Shown here in pieces: positions 24,850-34,567 of a stretch of DNA of 64,000 bases. Within the stretch, counting starts at the first letter, position 1. Each line of letters opens with the position of its first letter. The notes below the pieces were generated by a model that saw nothing but the letters and a program-made list of their open reading frames with translations, searched no databases and was not told where the DNA came from. This DNA comes from Wukongibacter sp050859025 (lineage in GTDB: Bacteria > Bacillota > Clostridia > Peptostreptococcales > Caminicellaceae): positions 744,001 to 808,000 of the forward strand of contig NZ_CP138200.1 of NCBI RefSeq assembly GCF_050859025.1. The letters run 5' to 3'. The position numbers and the translations under genes were made by a program.

Positions 24850-26574
24850 GTGGATTATGTAAATATAACTAAAGCAAATTGTAAGAATTGCTATAAATGT
24901 TTTCGAAATTGTTTACTTAAATCCATTAAGATAAAAAATGAGCAAGCAGAGATGGTAAGTAAGACATGTATCTACTGTGGTCAATGCTTGACATCATGTC
25001 CTCAAGGAGCCATAAGCTATGAAAGTGACTTGAAATTAGTAAAGCGTGCAATAGCAAGTGGTAAAAAGGTCATAGCAAGCTTGGCACCTTCCTTTATGGG
25101 GTCATTTGAGATACTAAAGGCAGGACAGATAGTTACTGGACTTAAGGATCTTGGGTTTGCAAATGTTGAAGAAACAGCTAGGGGGGCAGAGATAGTTAGT
25201 AAACTTTATAGAGATTATGTTAAAAAAGAAAAGAAAGATAATATAATAACTACATGCTGTCCTTCAGCTAATTTACTGATTGAAATTTATTATCCAACCT
25301 TGATAGATTATATGCTACCTATAGTTTCTCCAATGATTGCTCATGGCAAGATTTTAAAGAATGTCTACGGCGGAGATGCCTTTGTAGTTTTTATAGGACC
25401 CTGTATTAGTAAAAAAATTGAAGCTAAGGATTTCCAGCACGATACTACAATAGATGCCGTATTGACCTATGATGAACTTACTAAATGGTTTGAAGAAGAG
25501 AAGATAGATTTAAAATCATTAGAAGATAATGTCTTTGATAGTCAGACCTATAAATATGGAAGCAGCTTTCCTTTGACTGGAAATATAATAGAAAATATTT
25601 TTGAAGAAGAAATTCCACCATATGAACTAATAAATGTGGATGGTATCAATGAATGTAAAGAGGTGCTAGAATGTATCGAAAAGGGAGAGCTTAATAATGT
25701 CTGCATAGAGCTTAATATATGCAAAGGTGGTTGTATAGGTGGGCCAGGGACGGCAAAGGAATCAAGACCATTCTACGTCAGGGAAAAAAGAGTGAAGGAG
25801 TATGTAAGAAGTAAAAGAGTGCTAACAGACATCAAAACCTTTGATGAATCAAAGGAGATGAATTTAGCTAAAGTATTTTTTGATAAGAGTATAAAGAAAG
25901 ATTTAGCCAGTGAGGAAGAAATCGAATCCATATTAAGGAAAATGGGCAAATACAAAAAAGAGGATGAATTGAACTGTGGCAGCTGTGGCTATGATACATG
26001 TCGTGAGAAGGCTCAAGCAGTTTTTGAGGGTAAAGCAGATCAAAACATATGCCTACCATATATGAGAAATAAATCCGAAAGCTTAGCCAATATAATCTTT
26101 GAGTATAGCCCAAATCTTATTTTTGTACTTAATGATGAATTAACGGTGCTTGAGTTTAATCCATCTGCTGAGCGAGTATTTAAAGTTGATGCAGACTATA
26201 TAAAGGGAAAACCAATATCTATGCTAATAGATAGTAGTGATTTTATTGAGGTTTTAGTGGATAAAGGGAATAAGCTTGCTAAAAAAATTTTTTATCCAGA
26301 CTATGATGTGGTTTTACTTCAAAATATATTATATTTAAAGGACCAAAATGTTCTATTAGTTATTATGACAGATATAACTAAAGAAGAAAAGCAAAAGGAA
26401 GAGCTAAAAAAGGTTAAGGGAAATGCAGTAAAGGCGGCTCAAAATGTAATTGATAAACAGATGAGAGTAGCTCAAGAGATAGCTAGTCTTTTAGGAGAAA
26501 CCACTGCAGAAACTAAAAGTACTCTAACGAAATTAAAAATGATAGCACTAGAAGAAGATGGTGATCTAAGGTGA
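24850..26574 (+). CDS. [FeFe]-hydrogenase-like sensory protein with PAS domain (group C, HfsB-like)
   Basis: The 574-residue protein starts at GTG 24850 behind GGGAGG. Two [4Fe-4S] motifs lie in residues 11-55 (CKNCYKCFRNC, CIYCGQCLTSC). The H-cluster domain follows: L1 TTCCPS near 137, L2 FIGPCISKK near 180 and L3 CKGGCIGGP near 295; all cluster cysteines are present. A further Fe-S domain with CGSCGYDTC is near 378, then a PAS domain at about 420-510 and a charged C-terminal helix. This order is that of group C, putatively sensory, hydrogenases. The stop overlaps the phosphatase start by 4 bp, pointing to a signalling pair. Confidence 0.9.
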   Translation: MDYVNITKANCKNCYKCFRNCLLKSIKIKNEQAEMVSKTCIYCGQCLTSCPQGAISYESDLKLVKRAIASGKKVIASLAPSFMGSFEILKAGQIVTGLKDLGFANVEETARGAEIVSKLYRDYVKKEKKDNIITTCCPSANLLIEIYYPTLIDYMLPIVSPMIAHGKILKNVYGGDAFVVFIGPCISKKIEAKDFQHDTTIDAVLTYDELTKWFEEEKIDLKSLEDNVFDSQTYKYGSSFPLTGNIIENIFEEEIPPYELINVDGINECKEVLECIEKGELNNVCIELNICKGGCIGGPGTAKESRPFYVREKRVKEYVRSKRVLTDIKTFDESKEMNLAKVFFDKSIKKDLASEEEIESILRKMGKYKKEDELNCGSCGYDTCREKAQAVFEGKADQNICLPYMRNKSESLANIIFEYSPNLIFVLNDELTVLEFNPSAERVFKVDADYIKGKPISMLIDSSDFIEVLVDKGNKLAKKIFYPDYDVVLLQNILYLKDQNVLLVIMTDITKEEKQKEELKKVKGNAVKAAQNVIDKQMRVAQEIASLLGETTAETKSTLTKLKMIALEEDGDLR

Positions 26575-27743
26575 ATTATTTCATAGATATCTCATATGAT
26601 AGCATAAATAAATATGGTGAAGAATTGTGCGGTGATAAGGTTGAGATAGTCCATACTGATGACAGCGTCATAATTGTTCTAGCCGATGGTTTGGGAAGTG
26701 GAGTTAAGGCTAATATATTAGCAACCCTTACATCGAAAATCGCTGCAACTATGTTGAAAGAAGGATCTACTATTTATGAAACTGTAGATACAATTAGTCA
26801 TACTTTGCCCGTATGCAAGGTCAGAAAACTGGCTTATTCTACCTTTACAATAGTAAAGATATATAATGATGGTAAGGTATATATAGCAGAATGTGACAAC
26901 CCACCTATCTTTTTCATAAGAAATAATAAAATATTAGATATAAAAAAGATAGATAAGAACATAAATGGAAAATTGATAAAGGAAAGCGAATTTATGTTGC
27001 AAGAGGGTGATGTTGTGACCATGACAAGTGATGGAGTAGTACATGCTGGTATAGGTGGAGTACTAAACCTAGGATGGCAGTGGGACAATGTTGCTGAATA
27101 TCTAGAAAAGTTATCGAAGGACGTAAGAAGTGCTAAAAATATCTCAAAGGGTTTGGTTAATACATGTAATAGGCTGTATGTAAATAAACCCGGTGACGAT
27201 ACAACCGTTGCAACAATAAAAATAAGGGAGCCTGAGATAGTAAATCTATTCACAGGACCTCCTAAGGATCCTACGATGGATAGCTATGTAATAGATCAGC
27301 TCATGAAACAAAAAGGTAAGAAAATAGTATGTGGAGGAACTGCGGCTAAAATCGCATCTAGAGAGCTAGATGAAGAATTAATTACTAGTATAGATTATAT
27401 AGATAAAGATATTCCTCCTACTGCCGTAATAAATGGAATTGATTTAGTAACAGAAGGGGTATTGACTCTAAGTAAAACTGTAGAAATAATAAGAGAGTTT
27501 GTTGATTTTTTTTGCGATCAGTATACAGTATACAAATCTCAAAAGAAGGATGGGGCTTCGATGTTGGCTAGAATACTCATCGAAGAGTGCACCGATATTA
27601 ATTTGTGGGTCGGTAAGGCTATTAATCCTGCCCATCAAAATCCTGATCTACCTATCGATTTAAGTATAAAGCTCAATGTTGTTGAAGAATTGGTAGAGCT
27701 TATGAAAAAGTTAGGTAAAAATGTAAACTTGGTACATGTCTAA
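26571..27743 (+). CDS. SpoIIE-type PP2C phosphatase of the hydrogenase locus
   Basis: The 390-residue protein starts at a GTG within GTGA shared with the previous stop. The N-terminal half is a PP2C/SpoIIE domain: ADGLGSGVKAN near residue 38, MTSDGVVHAG near 145 and PGDDTTV near 207 carry the metal-binding aspartates. The C-terminal half is less familiar. It is cytoplasmic. In sigma-factor partner-switch systems such phosphatases act on anti-anti-sigma proteins, but none is adjacent. Translational coupling to the PAS-hydrogenase suggests that H2 or redox state controls its activity. Confidence 0.88.
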   Translation: MNYFIDISYDSINKYGEELCGDKVEIVHTDDSVIIVLADGLGSGVKANILATLTSKIAATMLKEGSTIYETVDTISHTLPVCKVRKLAYSTFTIVKIYNDGKVYIAECDNPPIFFIRNNKILDIKKIDKNINGKLIKESEFMLQEGDVVTMTSDGVVHAGIGGVLNLGWQWDNVAEYLEKLSKDVRSAKNISKGLVNTCNRLYVNKPGDDTTVATIKIREPEIVNLFTGPPKDPTMDSYVIDQLMKQKGKKIVCGGTAAKIASRELDEELITSIDYIDKDIPPTAVINGIDLVTEGVLTLSKTVEIIREFVDFFCDQYTVYKSQKKDGASMLARILIEECTDINLWVGKAINPAHQNPDLPIDLSIKLNVVEELVELMKKLGKNVNLVHV

Positions 27744-27942
27744 AAGATGGATGTATGATAGATAAGTAAACTATTGTGTTAGTTCTTAGGTCTAGAGATA
27801 TTGATATTTCTTTTTCGTTTATGTAATGAATTTTATATGTATTTAAAGGAAAAAACAGATTTATTGAAATCACTCGAATGAAATTTCAATATTCCTTAAC
27901 ACAAGATGTTAAACTAACTCTTAAGATTTGGAGTGAGATTCC

Positions 27943-29394
27943 ATGAGAAGATTTGAAAACGATGTTCAAGTAATTAAATATGAAGTTCTAAAGGAAGTAG
28001 CTAAACAAGCAATGGAAGGTAATTTAGAAGAAAAATATGATACTATTCCTGAAAAGATCAGCCCCGGTCCTAAGCCAAGAACAAGGTGCTGTGTATATAA
28101 AGAGAGGGCAATAATTGAAGAAAGAGTTAAAATAGCTAGAGGTGGAGATAGAAATAACAAAAATAATATTGAAATCATAAGTATAGCCTGCGATGAATGC
28201 TCAATAAACCGCTATACTGTTACTGAGGCGTGTAGAGGGTGTCTAGCTAAATGGTGTCATGAGGCATGCCCTGTTTCGGCCATATATTATGTGGGGAATA
28301 GAGCATACATAGATACAAAAAAATGTATAGAATGCGGTAAATGTAAAAATGTTTGTCCATATAATGCAATTTCAGATGTAATGAGACCCTGTAGAAGAGC
28401 TTGTGATGCAAAGGCTTTATATATAGATAAGGATAAGAAGGCAGTTATTGATAATGGAAAGTGTGTACAGTGTGGAGCATGTGTTTATAAATGTCCATTT
28501 GGTGCTATCATGGATAAGTCCTATATAGTAGATGTTATAGAGCAATTAAAGAATTCAAAGAAAAATAGTACCAAGGTATACGCTGTTGTTGCTCCTGCTA
28601 TTTCAAGTCAGTTTACACATGTTAAAATTGGACAATTAACAAGGGGGATTAAGCTCCTAGGTTTTCACGATGTAGTTGAGGCAGCCCTAGGTGCAGACGT
28701 CATTGCCTACCATGAGACTGTTGAGTTTGCAAAGGAAATAGATGAAAAGCAATTAATCACCAGCTCCTGTTGTCCAGCATTTGTTAAACATATAAAAAAT
28801 AGCTATCCTGAACTAGAAGAAAAAATATCCAGTGCCGTTTCACCAATGATAGCAGTATCAAAGCTAATTAAGAGAATGGATAAGGATGCGAAGATAGTTT
28901 TTATTGGACCTTGTACCGCGAAAAAGATGGAAATTAATGAAGATGATATACGGGGATGGACCGATTATGTAATTACCTTTGAAGAACTTACCTCTATGAT
29001 AGATGCTGCGGAAATTAATCTAGAGGAATGTATAGAAGACCCATTAGATAATGCTTCATTTTATGGGAGAATTTTTGCACGTACAGGGGGCCTAACAGAA
29101 GCTATTAAGCATGTGATAGAAGAGGAGAAGCTGGATACAGAGTTTAGATCGATTAGCTGTGATGGTTTAGCGGAGTGTGATAAAGCCTTAAAAATGGCAA
29201 AGGTAAGTAGGCTAAAGGAGAACTTTATAGAAGGAATGGCCTGCAAGGGTGGATGTATTGGAGGAGCAGCATCTGTACATCATGGGCCTAAAGATCGTAA
29301 TGAAGTAGATAAGTATGGTAAATTAGCCATAGAGAAAAAAATTAAGGATTCGCTAAGGGTTATAAAGCTTGATGATTTGGATTTGAATAGATAG
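27943..29394 (+). CDS. [FeFe]-hydrogenase, monomeric group B type
   Basis: The 483-residue protein has Cys-rich segments up to about residue 185, including CDECSINRYTVTEACRGC, CIECGKCKNVCP and CVQCGACVYKCP. The H-cluster motifs are L1 TSSCCPAF near residue 268, L2 FIGPCTAKK near 323 and L3 MACKGGCIGGA near 430. The TSCCPAF rather than TSCCPGW form fits group B. It should catalyse proton reduction or H2 oxidation with ferredoxin. It lies 200 bp after the phosphatase; the set resembles the hfs cluster described in Thermoanaerobacterium. A palindromic repeat follows. Confidence 0.9.
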   Translation: MRRFENDVQVIKYEVLKEVAKQAMEGNLEEKYDTIPEKISPGPKPRTRCCVYKERAIIEERVKIARGGDRNNKNNIEIISIACDECSINRYTVTEACRGCLAKWCHEACPVSAIYYVGNRAYIDTKKCIECGKCKNVCPYNAISDVMRPCRRACDAKALYIDKDKKAVIDNGKCVQCGACVYKCPFGAIMDKSYIVDVIEQLKNSKKNSTKVYAVVAPAISSQFTHVKIGQLTRGIKLLGFHDVVEAALGADVIAYHETVEFAKEIDEKQLITSSCCPAFVKHIKNSYPELEEKISSAVSPMIAVSKLIKRMDKDAKIVFIGPCTAKKMEINEDDIRGWTDYVITFEELTSMIDAAEINLEECIEDPLDNASFYGRIFARTGGLTEAIKHVIEEEKLDTEFRSISCDGLAECDKALKMAKVSRLKENFIEGMACKGGCIGGAASVHHGPKDRNEVDKYGKLAIEKKIKDSLRVIKLDDLDLNR

Positions 29395-29416
29395 AACAGA
29401 GTGTAAAATACACTTA

Positions 29417-29577
29417 GATTGTTGACAAAGTCAACAAGATGATAGACTGCTGAGAAATCCGAAGTTCGAGGCGTGATGAAAGCAAGAGACCTTACGTATG
29501 TCTATATAGGCTGTGGTTTCTTAGTTCCAGCAAACATTGAACTTCGAGTTCCTAGGCAGTCTGTCATTTTGTTATCT
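29417..29577. repeat. Palindromic repeat D2, inverted relative to D1, centre flipped
   Basis: GATTGTTGACAAAGTCAACA and the next ~24 nt are identical to the complement of the right flank of D1. The palindrome runs 29444-29562 (AGACTGC...GCAGTCT). Relative to its arms the central CTTACGTATGTC segment points the opposite way from D1. It lies between convergent genes and may act as a bidirectional terminator. Confidence 0.75.
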
Positions 29578-31527
29578 TTATGCAGTTTTTTCTTTGCTTG
29601 AACGTTGAAGTACATATATAATTCCTAGAAGAACAAGTCCTATTCCACTAGTTATATAGCTTGGGTTAACTAACATCAAACCTGAACCGAAGAGTACAAG
29701 CCTTTCCCAAGCCTTTGAATGTCTTAAGAAATAACCACTAACTCCACCAGCTATACCAAACATACCGATTAAAGCTGTAGCTAAGGCGATAATAACCGTC
29801 AAAGGTTTTGCGTCAACAAGAACTAAAACTGGTGAGGTTGCAAATATATATGGAACTAGATATGCTGCAAAGGCTAGCTTTGAAGCTTCAACCCCAGTTT
29901 TAAATGGATTAGAACCAGCTATACCAGAGCCAGCAAAGGCGGCAAGTGCAACTGGGGGTGTTATATCTGCTACTATACCGAAGTAGAATACGAAAAGGTG
30001 AGCTGCTATTACAGGAACGCCAACCTTAATTAATGCAGGTGCTGCAATAGTTGCTTGAACTATATAGTTAGCAGTAGTAGGCATACCCATACCTAAAATA
30101 ATTGATGCAATCATAGTTAAGAACATTGTAAGATAGATATTCCCACCAGAAAGTAATACTATACCATGAGAAAGCTTTATACCAAGTCCAGTAAGTGTAA
30201 CAACACCAACGATTATACCGGCACTAGCACAGGCCATTACAACAGGAAGAGCACTTCTTGCACCCTCTTCTAATCCCTTAATAACTTCCTTTATACCAAA
30301 TTGTTGGTCCTTATCTATAGCAGAGTTTATGAAGCCAATTATTATAGAAGAAGCAATACCCCATATTGCCGCGTTCATAGGAGTTTTACCTATTACAAGA
30401 CGACCAACGATAATAAAGATCGGAATACTTAAGAACCATTTTTCCTTTAAAAGCTTTTTAACCTTTGGAAGCTTGTTCTTTGGTATGCCTTCAAGACCAT
30501 TTTTCTTAGCTTCTAAGTGAACCATTATAAATATTCCTGTAAAGTAAAGTAGAGCTGGTATTGAAGCTGCTAAAGCAATTGTAACATAAGGTAAATCCGT
30601 AAATTCTGTCATTATAAATGCTGCTGCACCCATAACAGGAGGCATTAACTGTCCACCAGTAGAAGCTGCTGCCTCTACGGCTCCTGCAAATTCAGACCTA
30701 TATCCAATACTTTTCATAAGTGGAATAGTAACTGATCCTGTACCAACGGTATTAGCAACAGAGCTACCAGAAATAGTACCTTGAGATGCACTTGCAACGA
30801 TAGCTGCCTTAGCTGGACCACCTGTAGTATGACCTGCTATCGCAAGGGCTAGATCGGTTAGCCAGTCACCTATACCCGTCATCTTTAAATAAGTAGCGAA
30901 TAACAGGAATAGGAAGATAAAAGTAGAAGAAACCATTATTGGTGTACCAAGTATTGACTCAGTACTTATCCATGCATAGGTGGCTATTCTTTGAAGGCTG
31001 TATCCACCATGTGAAAAGAATCCTGGTACAAGATTTCCAAAAAAAGCATATAATAAGAAAGCACCTGAAACTGTTATTAATACAGGTCCTGCAACCCTTC
31101 TTGTTGCTTCAATTACTAGAATAACAGCTATAATAGAAATTATCATATCGGTCCTAGTATAAGCACCTGCTCTGAATAGCAAAGATTCAAAGTTAAGAAC
31201 ATGGTAACCTACAACTACAATCGAACCGGCTAAAAGTATAAAGTCATACCATTTAACCTTATTTGATCTATCACTTGTCTTTAGAGGATAAAGCAAATAT
31301 ACTAAAACAAGGGCAAATCCTACATGGACACCTCTTTGAATTGTAGGAGGTTTTAGACCAAAGGTAGCAGTATAGAGCTGCCATAAACTCCAAATTATTG
31401 CTAGTGCAAAAACTACCTTTCCTAAAAGTCCCGTTAACTTTCTATAGGTAAATTCTCTATCGTATTTTGCCATGAGTTCTTGTTGTTGTTCTTCATCTAT
31501 TGTAGGCTTTAGATTATCTACACTCAT
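29578..31527 (-). CDS. TRAP transporter fused permease (TAXI type, 4TM/12TM)
   Basis: The 649-residue protein has many membrane segments (at least 15). The DctM-like part contains ASQGTISGSSVANTVGTG and STGGQLMPPVMGAAAF in the middle and GMGMPTTANYI and DITPPVALAAFAGSGIA later, which are signatures of fused TRAP-TAXI permeases. It uses a sodium gradient to import an organic acid brought by the TAXI binding protein at 32099. Its start overlaps the last base of the DUF1850 gene upstream on this strand. Confidence 0.95.
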   Translation of the reverse strand: MSVDNLKPTIDEEQQQELMAKYDREFTYRKLTGLLGKVVFALAIIWSLWQLYTATFGLKPPTIQRGVHVGFALVLVYLLYPLKTSDRSNKVKWYDFILLAGSIVVVGYHVLNFESLLFRAGAYTRTDMIISIIAVILVIEATRRVAGPVLITVSGAFLLYAFFGNLVPGFFSHGGYSLQRIATYAWISTESILGTPIMVSSTFIFLFLLFATYLKMTGIGDWLTDLALAIAGHTTGGPAKAAIVASASQGTISGSSVANTVGTGSVTIPLMKSIGYRSEFAGAVEAAASTGGQLMPPVMGAAAFIMTEFTDLPYVTIALAASIPALLYFTGIFIMVHLEAKKNGLEGIPKNKLPKVKKLLKEKWFLSIPIFIIVGRLVIGKTPMNAAIWGIASSIIIGFINSAIDKDQQFGIKEVIKGLEEGARSALPVVMACASAGIIVGVVTLTGLGIKLSHGIVLLSGGNIYLTMFLTMIASIILGMGMPTTANYIVQATIAAPALIKVGVPVIAAHLFVFYFGIVADITPPVALAAFAGSGIAGSNPFKTGVEASKLAFAAYLVPYIFATSPVLVLVDAKPLTVIIALATALIGMFGIAGGVSGYFLRHSKAWERLVLFGSGLMLVNPSYITSGIGLVLLGIIYVLQRSSKEKTA

Positions 31528-32042
31528 TAAAAAAATACCTCCTCAATAATATATTTTATAAAGCTCTTCTTTATTGCCTTGATTTTTACAAATCCCCCTG
31601 GTTTATAGATGTCCTTAAGGGGTATAATGCTATCTCTCACATATAATGTATGATTAGCTACGACCTTTCCTATGACTACAGGAACAGCATCAAATATAAC
31701 ATCATAATTATAAACCCTTATATGGTCATCCTTGTATTCCCAGATAGTATCATAGTCTGGGCTAGCCGGGAGGTTAGCACTGAAGGTATCAAACAGCATT
31801 TCATATATAGAAATATTCAAATCATTTTCAATTTTATAGGTTTCTGTAACGGGTCTAAGACTTACGGAATGTGTCCACTTTACAGAAAATTTCTCTTCTG
31901 GTTTAATTGGAAGTTGAAGCAAAACCTTATTGAAATTTGGACCTTTGTCTACAATATACACCTGGAGTAAAGTTATTTTGTAAAATGAAAGTATTGAAAG
32001 TATGATAACGATACATATTATTGCTAATTTAGATTTTTTCAT
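31527..32042 (-). CDS. DUF1850 membrane-anchored protein of a TAXI transporter operon
   Basis: The 171-residue protein has one N-terminal membrane segment (about residues 5-25) and an extracytoplasmic domain with WTHSVSLRPVTETY near residue 55, a mark of DUF1850. DUF1850 genes are commonly found between TAXI binding protein and fused permease genes, as here, but their role is unknown. It is separated from the binding protein gene by a terminator-like hairpin. Confidence 0.85.
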   Translation of the reverse strand: MKKSKLAIICIVIILSILSFYKITLLQVYIVDKGPNFNKVLLQLPIKPEEKFSVKWTHSVSLRPVTETYKIENDLNISIYEMLFDTFSANLPASPDYDTIWEYKDDHIRVYNYDVIFDAVPVVIGKVVANHTLYVRDSIIPLKDIYKPGGFVKIKAIKKSFIKYIIEEVFF

Positions 32043-32057
32043 AGGATTTTGATTTTA

Positions 32058-32092
32058 AAAGACCGAGATAGGATAAACTATCTCGGTCTATC
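32058..32092 (-). terminator. Intra-operon attenuator after the TAXI binding protein
   Basis: AGACCGAGATAG and CTATCTCGGTCT form a perfect 12-bp stem with TTTT on the minus-strand side. It lies between the binding protein gene and DUF1850, so it may lower expression of the permease relative to the binding protein. Confidence 0.8.
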
Positions 32093-32098
32093 TTAAAT

Positions 32099-33118
32099 TT
32101 ACTTAATGCCCTTTTCATCGTAATATTTTTGTGCTCCAGGGTGAATAGGTGTAGTAACGCCGTTTATTGCATTTTCAAGTTTGATTTGCTTTCCTCTTGC
32201 ATGACCTTGAGCTATTTCTACTGTATTCTCATACATTACCTTAGTTAATTGATATACTAAATCATCTGATAAGTCTTCTTTAACGTACATTACAGCTTGA
32301 AGAGTTACCGTAGTAGCATCATTATCTTGACCTTTGTATTCTCCACCTGTGATATTAAACTTTGAAGCAAAAGGAACTAATTCTTTAACCTTATCGAAAT
32401 CAGCACCATCCATTTCAAGGATCTTAACTGGATTAGTAGTAGCTATTTCTTGAACTGCAGAAGCTGGGAATGAAAGTACTGCAAAAGCAGCATCAATATT
32501 ACCATCTTTTAGGCCAGCAACAGCATCAGAGAAACTACCAGGCTTAGCAGTATAGTCCTTTGGACCAATTCCGTAAGCTTCTAATATTTTCATAGCAGTT
32601 ACGTAAGTACCACTTCCCGGAGGTCCAGGATTGATTGCTTTACCCTTTAAGTCAGCGATTGATTGAACGCCTGAAGCTTGAGTGGTTATAACGTGCATAA
32701 CCTCTGGATATACAACTCCAACAGCTTTGAAGTTCTTAAGAGGCTTGCTAAAGCTTTTTCCAGTTCCATTAAAAGCATCATCGGCTATGTTATTCATAGC
32801 AAGAACTATATCCACCTCTCCAGATGAAACTCTGTTTATGTTTTCAACAGAAGCTCCTGCAGGCTGTATTGTAACATTAACTCCTTCAATATTATTGTTC
32901 CAAACATTTGCTATTGATCCACCAAGTGGATAATAAGTACCTGAAGTACCGCCTGTTGCAAATGCTAATTCCAGTGTATCACCAGATTTTTGAGATTGCT
33001 CTCCACCCTCTTGTTTAGCTTCTTCTTTAGTCTCTTGCTGAGCAGGTTGGCTACAACCTGTGAAAACTAGTGCTAAAGCTAGTACCACTATTAGCAAGAT
33101 TGATAAACTTTTTTTCAT
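32099..33118 (-). CDS. TAXI-family TRAP transporter solute-binding lipoprotein
   Basis: The 339-residue protein has a lipoprotein signal with the lipobox LVFTGC near residue 22, then an acidic linker. The mature domain begins LELAFATGGTSGTYYPLGG, the TAXI family signature, and continues with AINPGPPGSGTY near residue 165. It is anchored outside the membrane and captures the substrate for the fused permease. TAXI substrates include glutamate and other acids; this one cannot be predicted. The ATG follows AGGGGGCAT. Confidence 0.95.
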   Translation of the reverse strand: MKKSLSILLIVVLALALVFTGCSQPAQQETKEEAKQEGGEQSQKSGDTLELAFATGGTSGTYYPLGGSIANVWNNNIEGVNVTIQPAGASVENINRVSSGEVDIVLAMNNIADDAFNGTGKSFSKPLKNFKAVGVVYPEVMHVITTQASGVQSIADLKGKAINPGPPGSGTYVTAMKILEAYGIGPKDYTAKPGSFSDAVAGLKDGNIDAAFAVLSFPASAVQEIATTNPVKILEMDGADFDKVKELVPFASKFNITGGEYKGQDNDATTVTLQAVMYVKEDLSDDLVYQLTKVMYENTVEIAQGHARGKQIKLENAINGVTTPIHPGAQKYYDEKGIK

Positions 33119-34120
33119 TAATATGCCCCCTCATTTATTTTTTTAAAACCCTTAATTTAAGAAGAATATCTGAATATATACAATTTAAATAATCCCATTA
33201 AGCTCGCCTTTTAAGAAATCATTTATACATATAATATATTTGAAATCCAAAAGAGAAGATAAAATTTTAGGACATAACAGTCCCTGATTTTTTAGACAAA
33301 TTTTTCTAAGAAAAATTCCTCCTACTTAGTAAAGATTTTAAATGTGGTATATATTCATGAAAATAAAGGGTTTGAAAACAGAATAGAAAATTATGACAAA
33401 AACAATAAAATCCCAGATAAACAATTCACATAATATTAATAAGACATACTTAAAAAACCATGTGAATATATTATACTGGGTTCCACTAGTTTAGCTATTA
33501 TGGGATACATAATAGCCGTTAATAGAGCGTATAATAACTTACATATTTGTTAAAATAAATCAAATAATTTATTACAATTATAAAATATTTATATGACTTA
33601 GTCAAGTGGAATGAATTCATTGTATAGAAAATTCAGCAAATAATACATGGATACCAGTATGCTATAACGTATATTAAGTTTTTAATTTTTCTTAATAATT
33701 TAATACTACACTAGAGACTACAAAATCCTACTGAAACCTACAAGAAAAATTTTAAGGACTATCGAAAAATTAGTTTCAGTCTGTTTTGTAAAATACAATA
33801 TATATATATAAAGAGAAAAAATGTATTATATTTCCGATTAATACCATAGATATAAAAACTGCAAAATAGTGCCATGAATATTCTAAGTCGATATCCTTCA
33901 ATTGACTTAATTTATAAAATTTTTATGACCCATTGGGAACTATAAACTTATTTAAATTCTATTCTATCCTTTAATATTAAATTCCTACATTTATATATAA
34001 GCTTTATAGAGATTGTTCTCATAATATTAATTAAATCATTCGTACAAAGATAGTTTGTGAAAAAATTATTAATGTTACAAAAAAATACTAATAAGTAAAG
34101 AAAATTTCGAAAATAAGGTA
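33119..34120. other. AT-rich spacer of about 1 kb without a visible gene
   Basis: No open frame of credible composition is present on either strand. A perfect 9-bp inverted repeat with a 5-nt spacer, GCTATTATG/CATAATAGC, lies at 33494-33516 and could be an operator for the TAXI operon. A piece like the left end of repeat A (TATAGAGATT) is near 34011. Confidence 0.4.
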
Positions 34121-34149
34121 TTGACTAATGAGATCAAATAATATAACAT
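34121..34149 (+). promoter_or_regulatory. Candidate promoter of the glpP transcript
   Basis: TTGACT at 34121 and TAACAT at 34144 are 17 bp apart and precede the leader/terminator element. Confidence 0.5.
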
Positions 34150-34168
34150 ATATAATATCAATATAATA

Positions 34169-34238
34169 TTTAAGGCTGGAGAGAAGGAGAGCCACACAAG
34201 TCAACCTATAACATAGGTTCGATTAGTGTGGTTTTTTA
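34169..34238 (+). promoter_or_regulatory. Glycerol leader element 1 (candidate GlpP antitermination site)
   Basis: The shared motif GGAGAGCC at 34187-34193 and nearby runs into a terminator: CCACAC at 34192 pairs with GTGTGG ending at 34231, with AACCTAT/ATAGGTT inside and a T run after. A second element with the same order is at 37957-38028. GlpP, encoded 330 bp downstream, is known in B. subtilis to prevent termination in glp leaders with glycerol-3-phosphate. Confidence 0.7.
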
Positions 34239-34567
34239 TAATGTACAGGAAATTATAAACCTTATAAAGCCTAGTGTAACTTTATAGTTTCCGTTATGTA
34301 TATAGGTTAAGTCTACTTTGAAAATCTTTGTAAAGGACTTTGTTATATGTAATATATGTAAAATATTCTAAGGGATTTATAAAACTGCATAATATGATGA
34401 GACTAAGTATAATTATGGTACTATGTCTAACAGCTTAATTAAACTTACCTTTTTAATAGACGTATCCTAACACCTACCCATCAATAGATTTAATAACACC
34501 GATAACCATCAGCTATATATTAGTAAATCTTTTAAAGTACGCATCTACACACTTAGGAGTGATTAAA

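Noticed and set aside
27870..27942. Rex operator before the group B hydrogenase gene
   Set aside because: TTAACACAAGATGTTAA is an inverted repeat but its half-sites face the wrong way for TTGTTAA-N4-TTAACAA.
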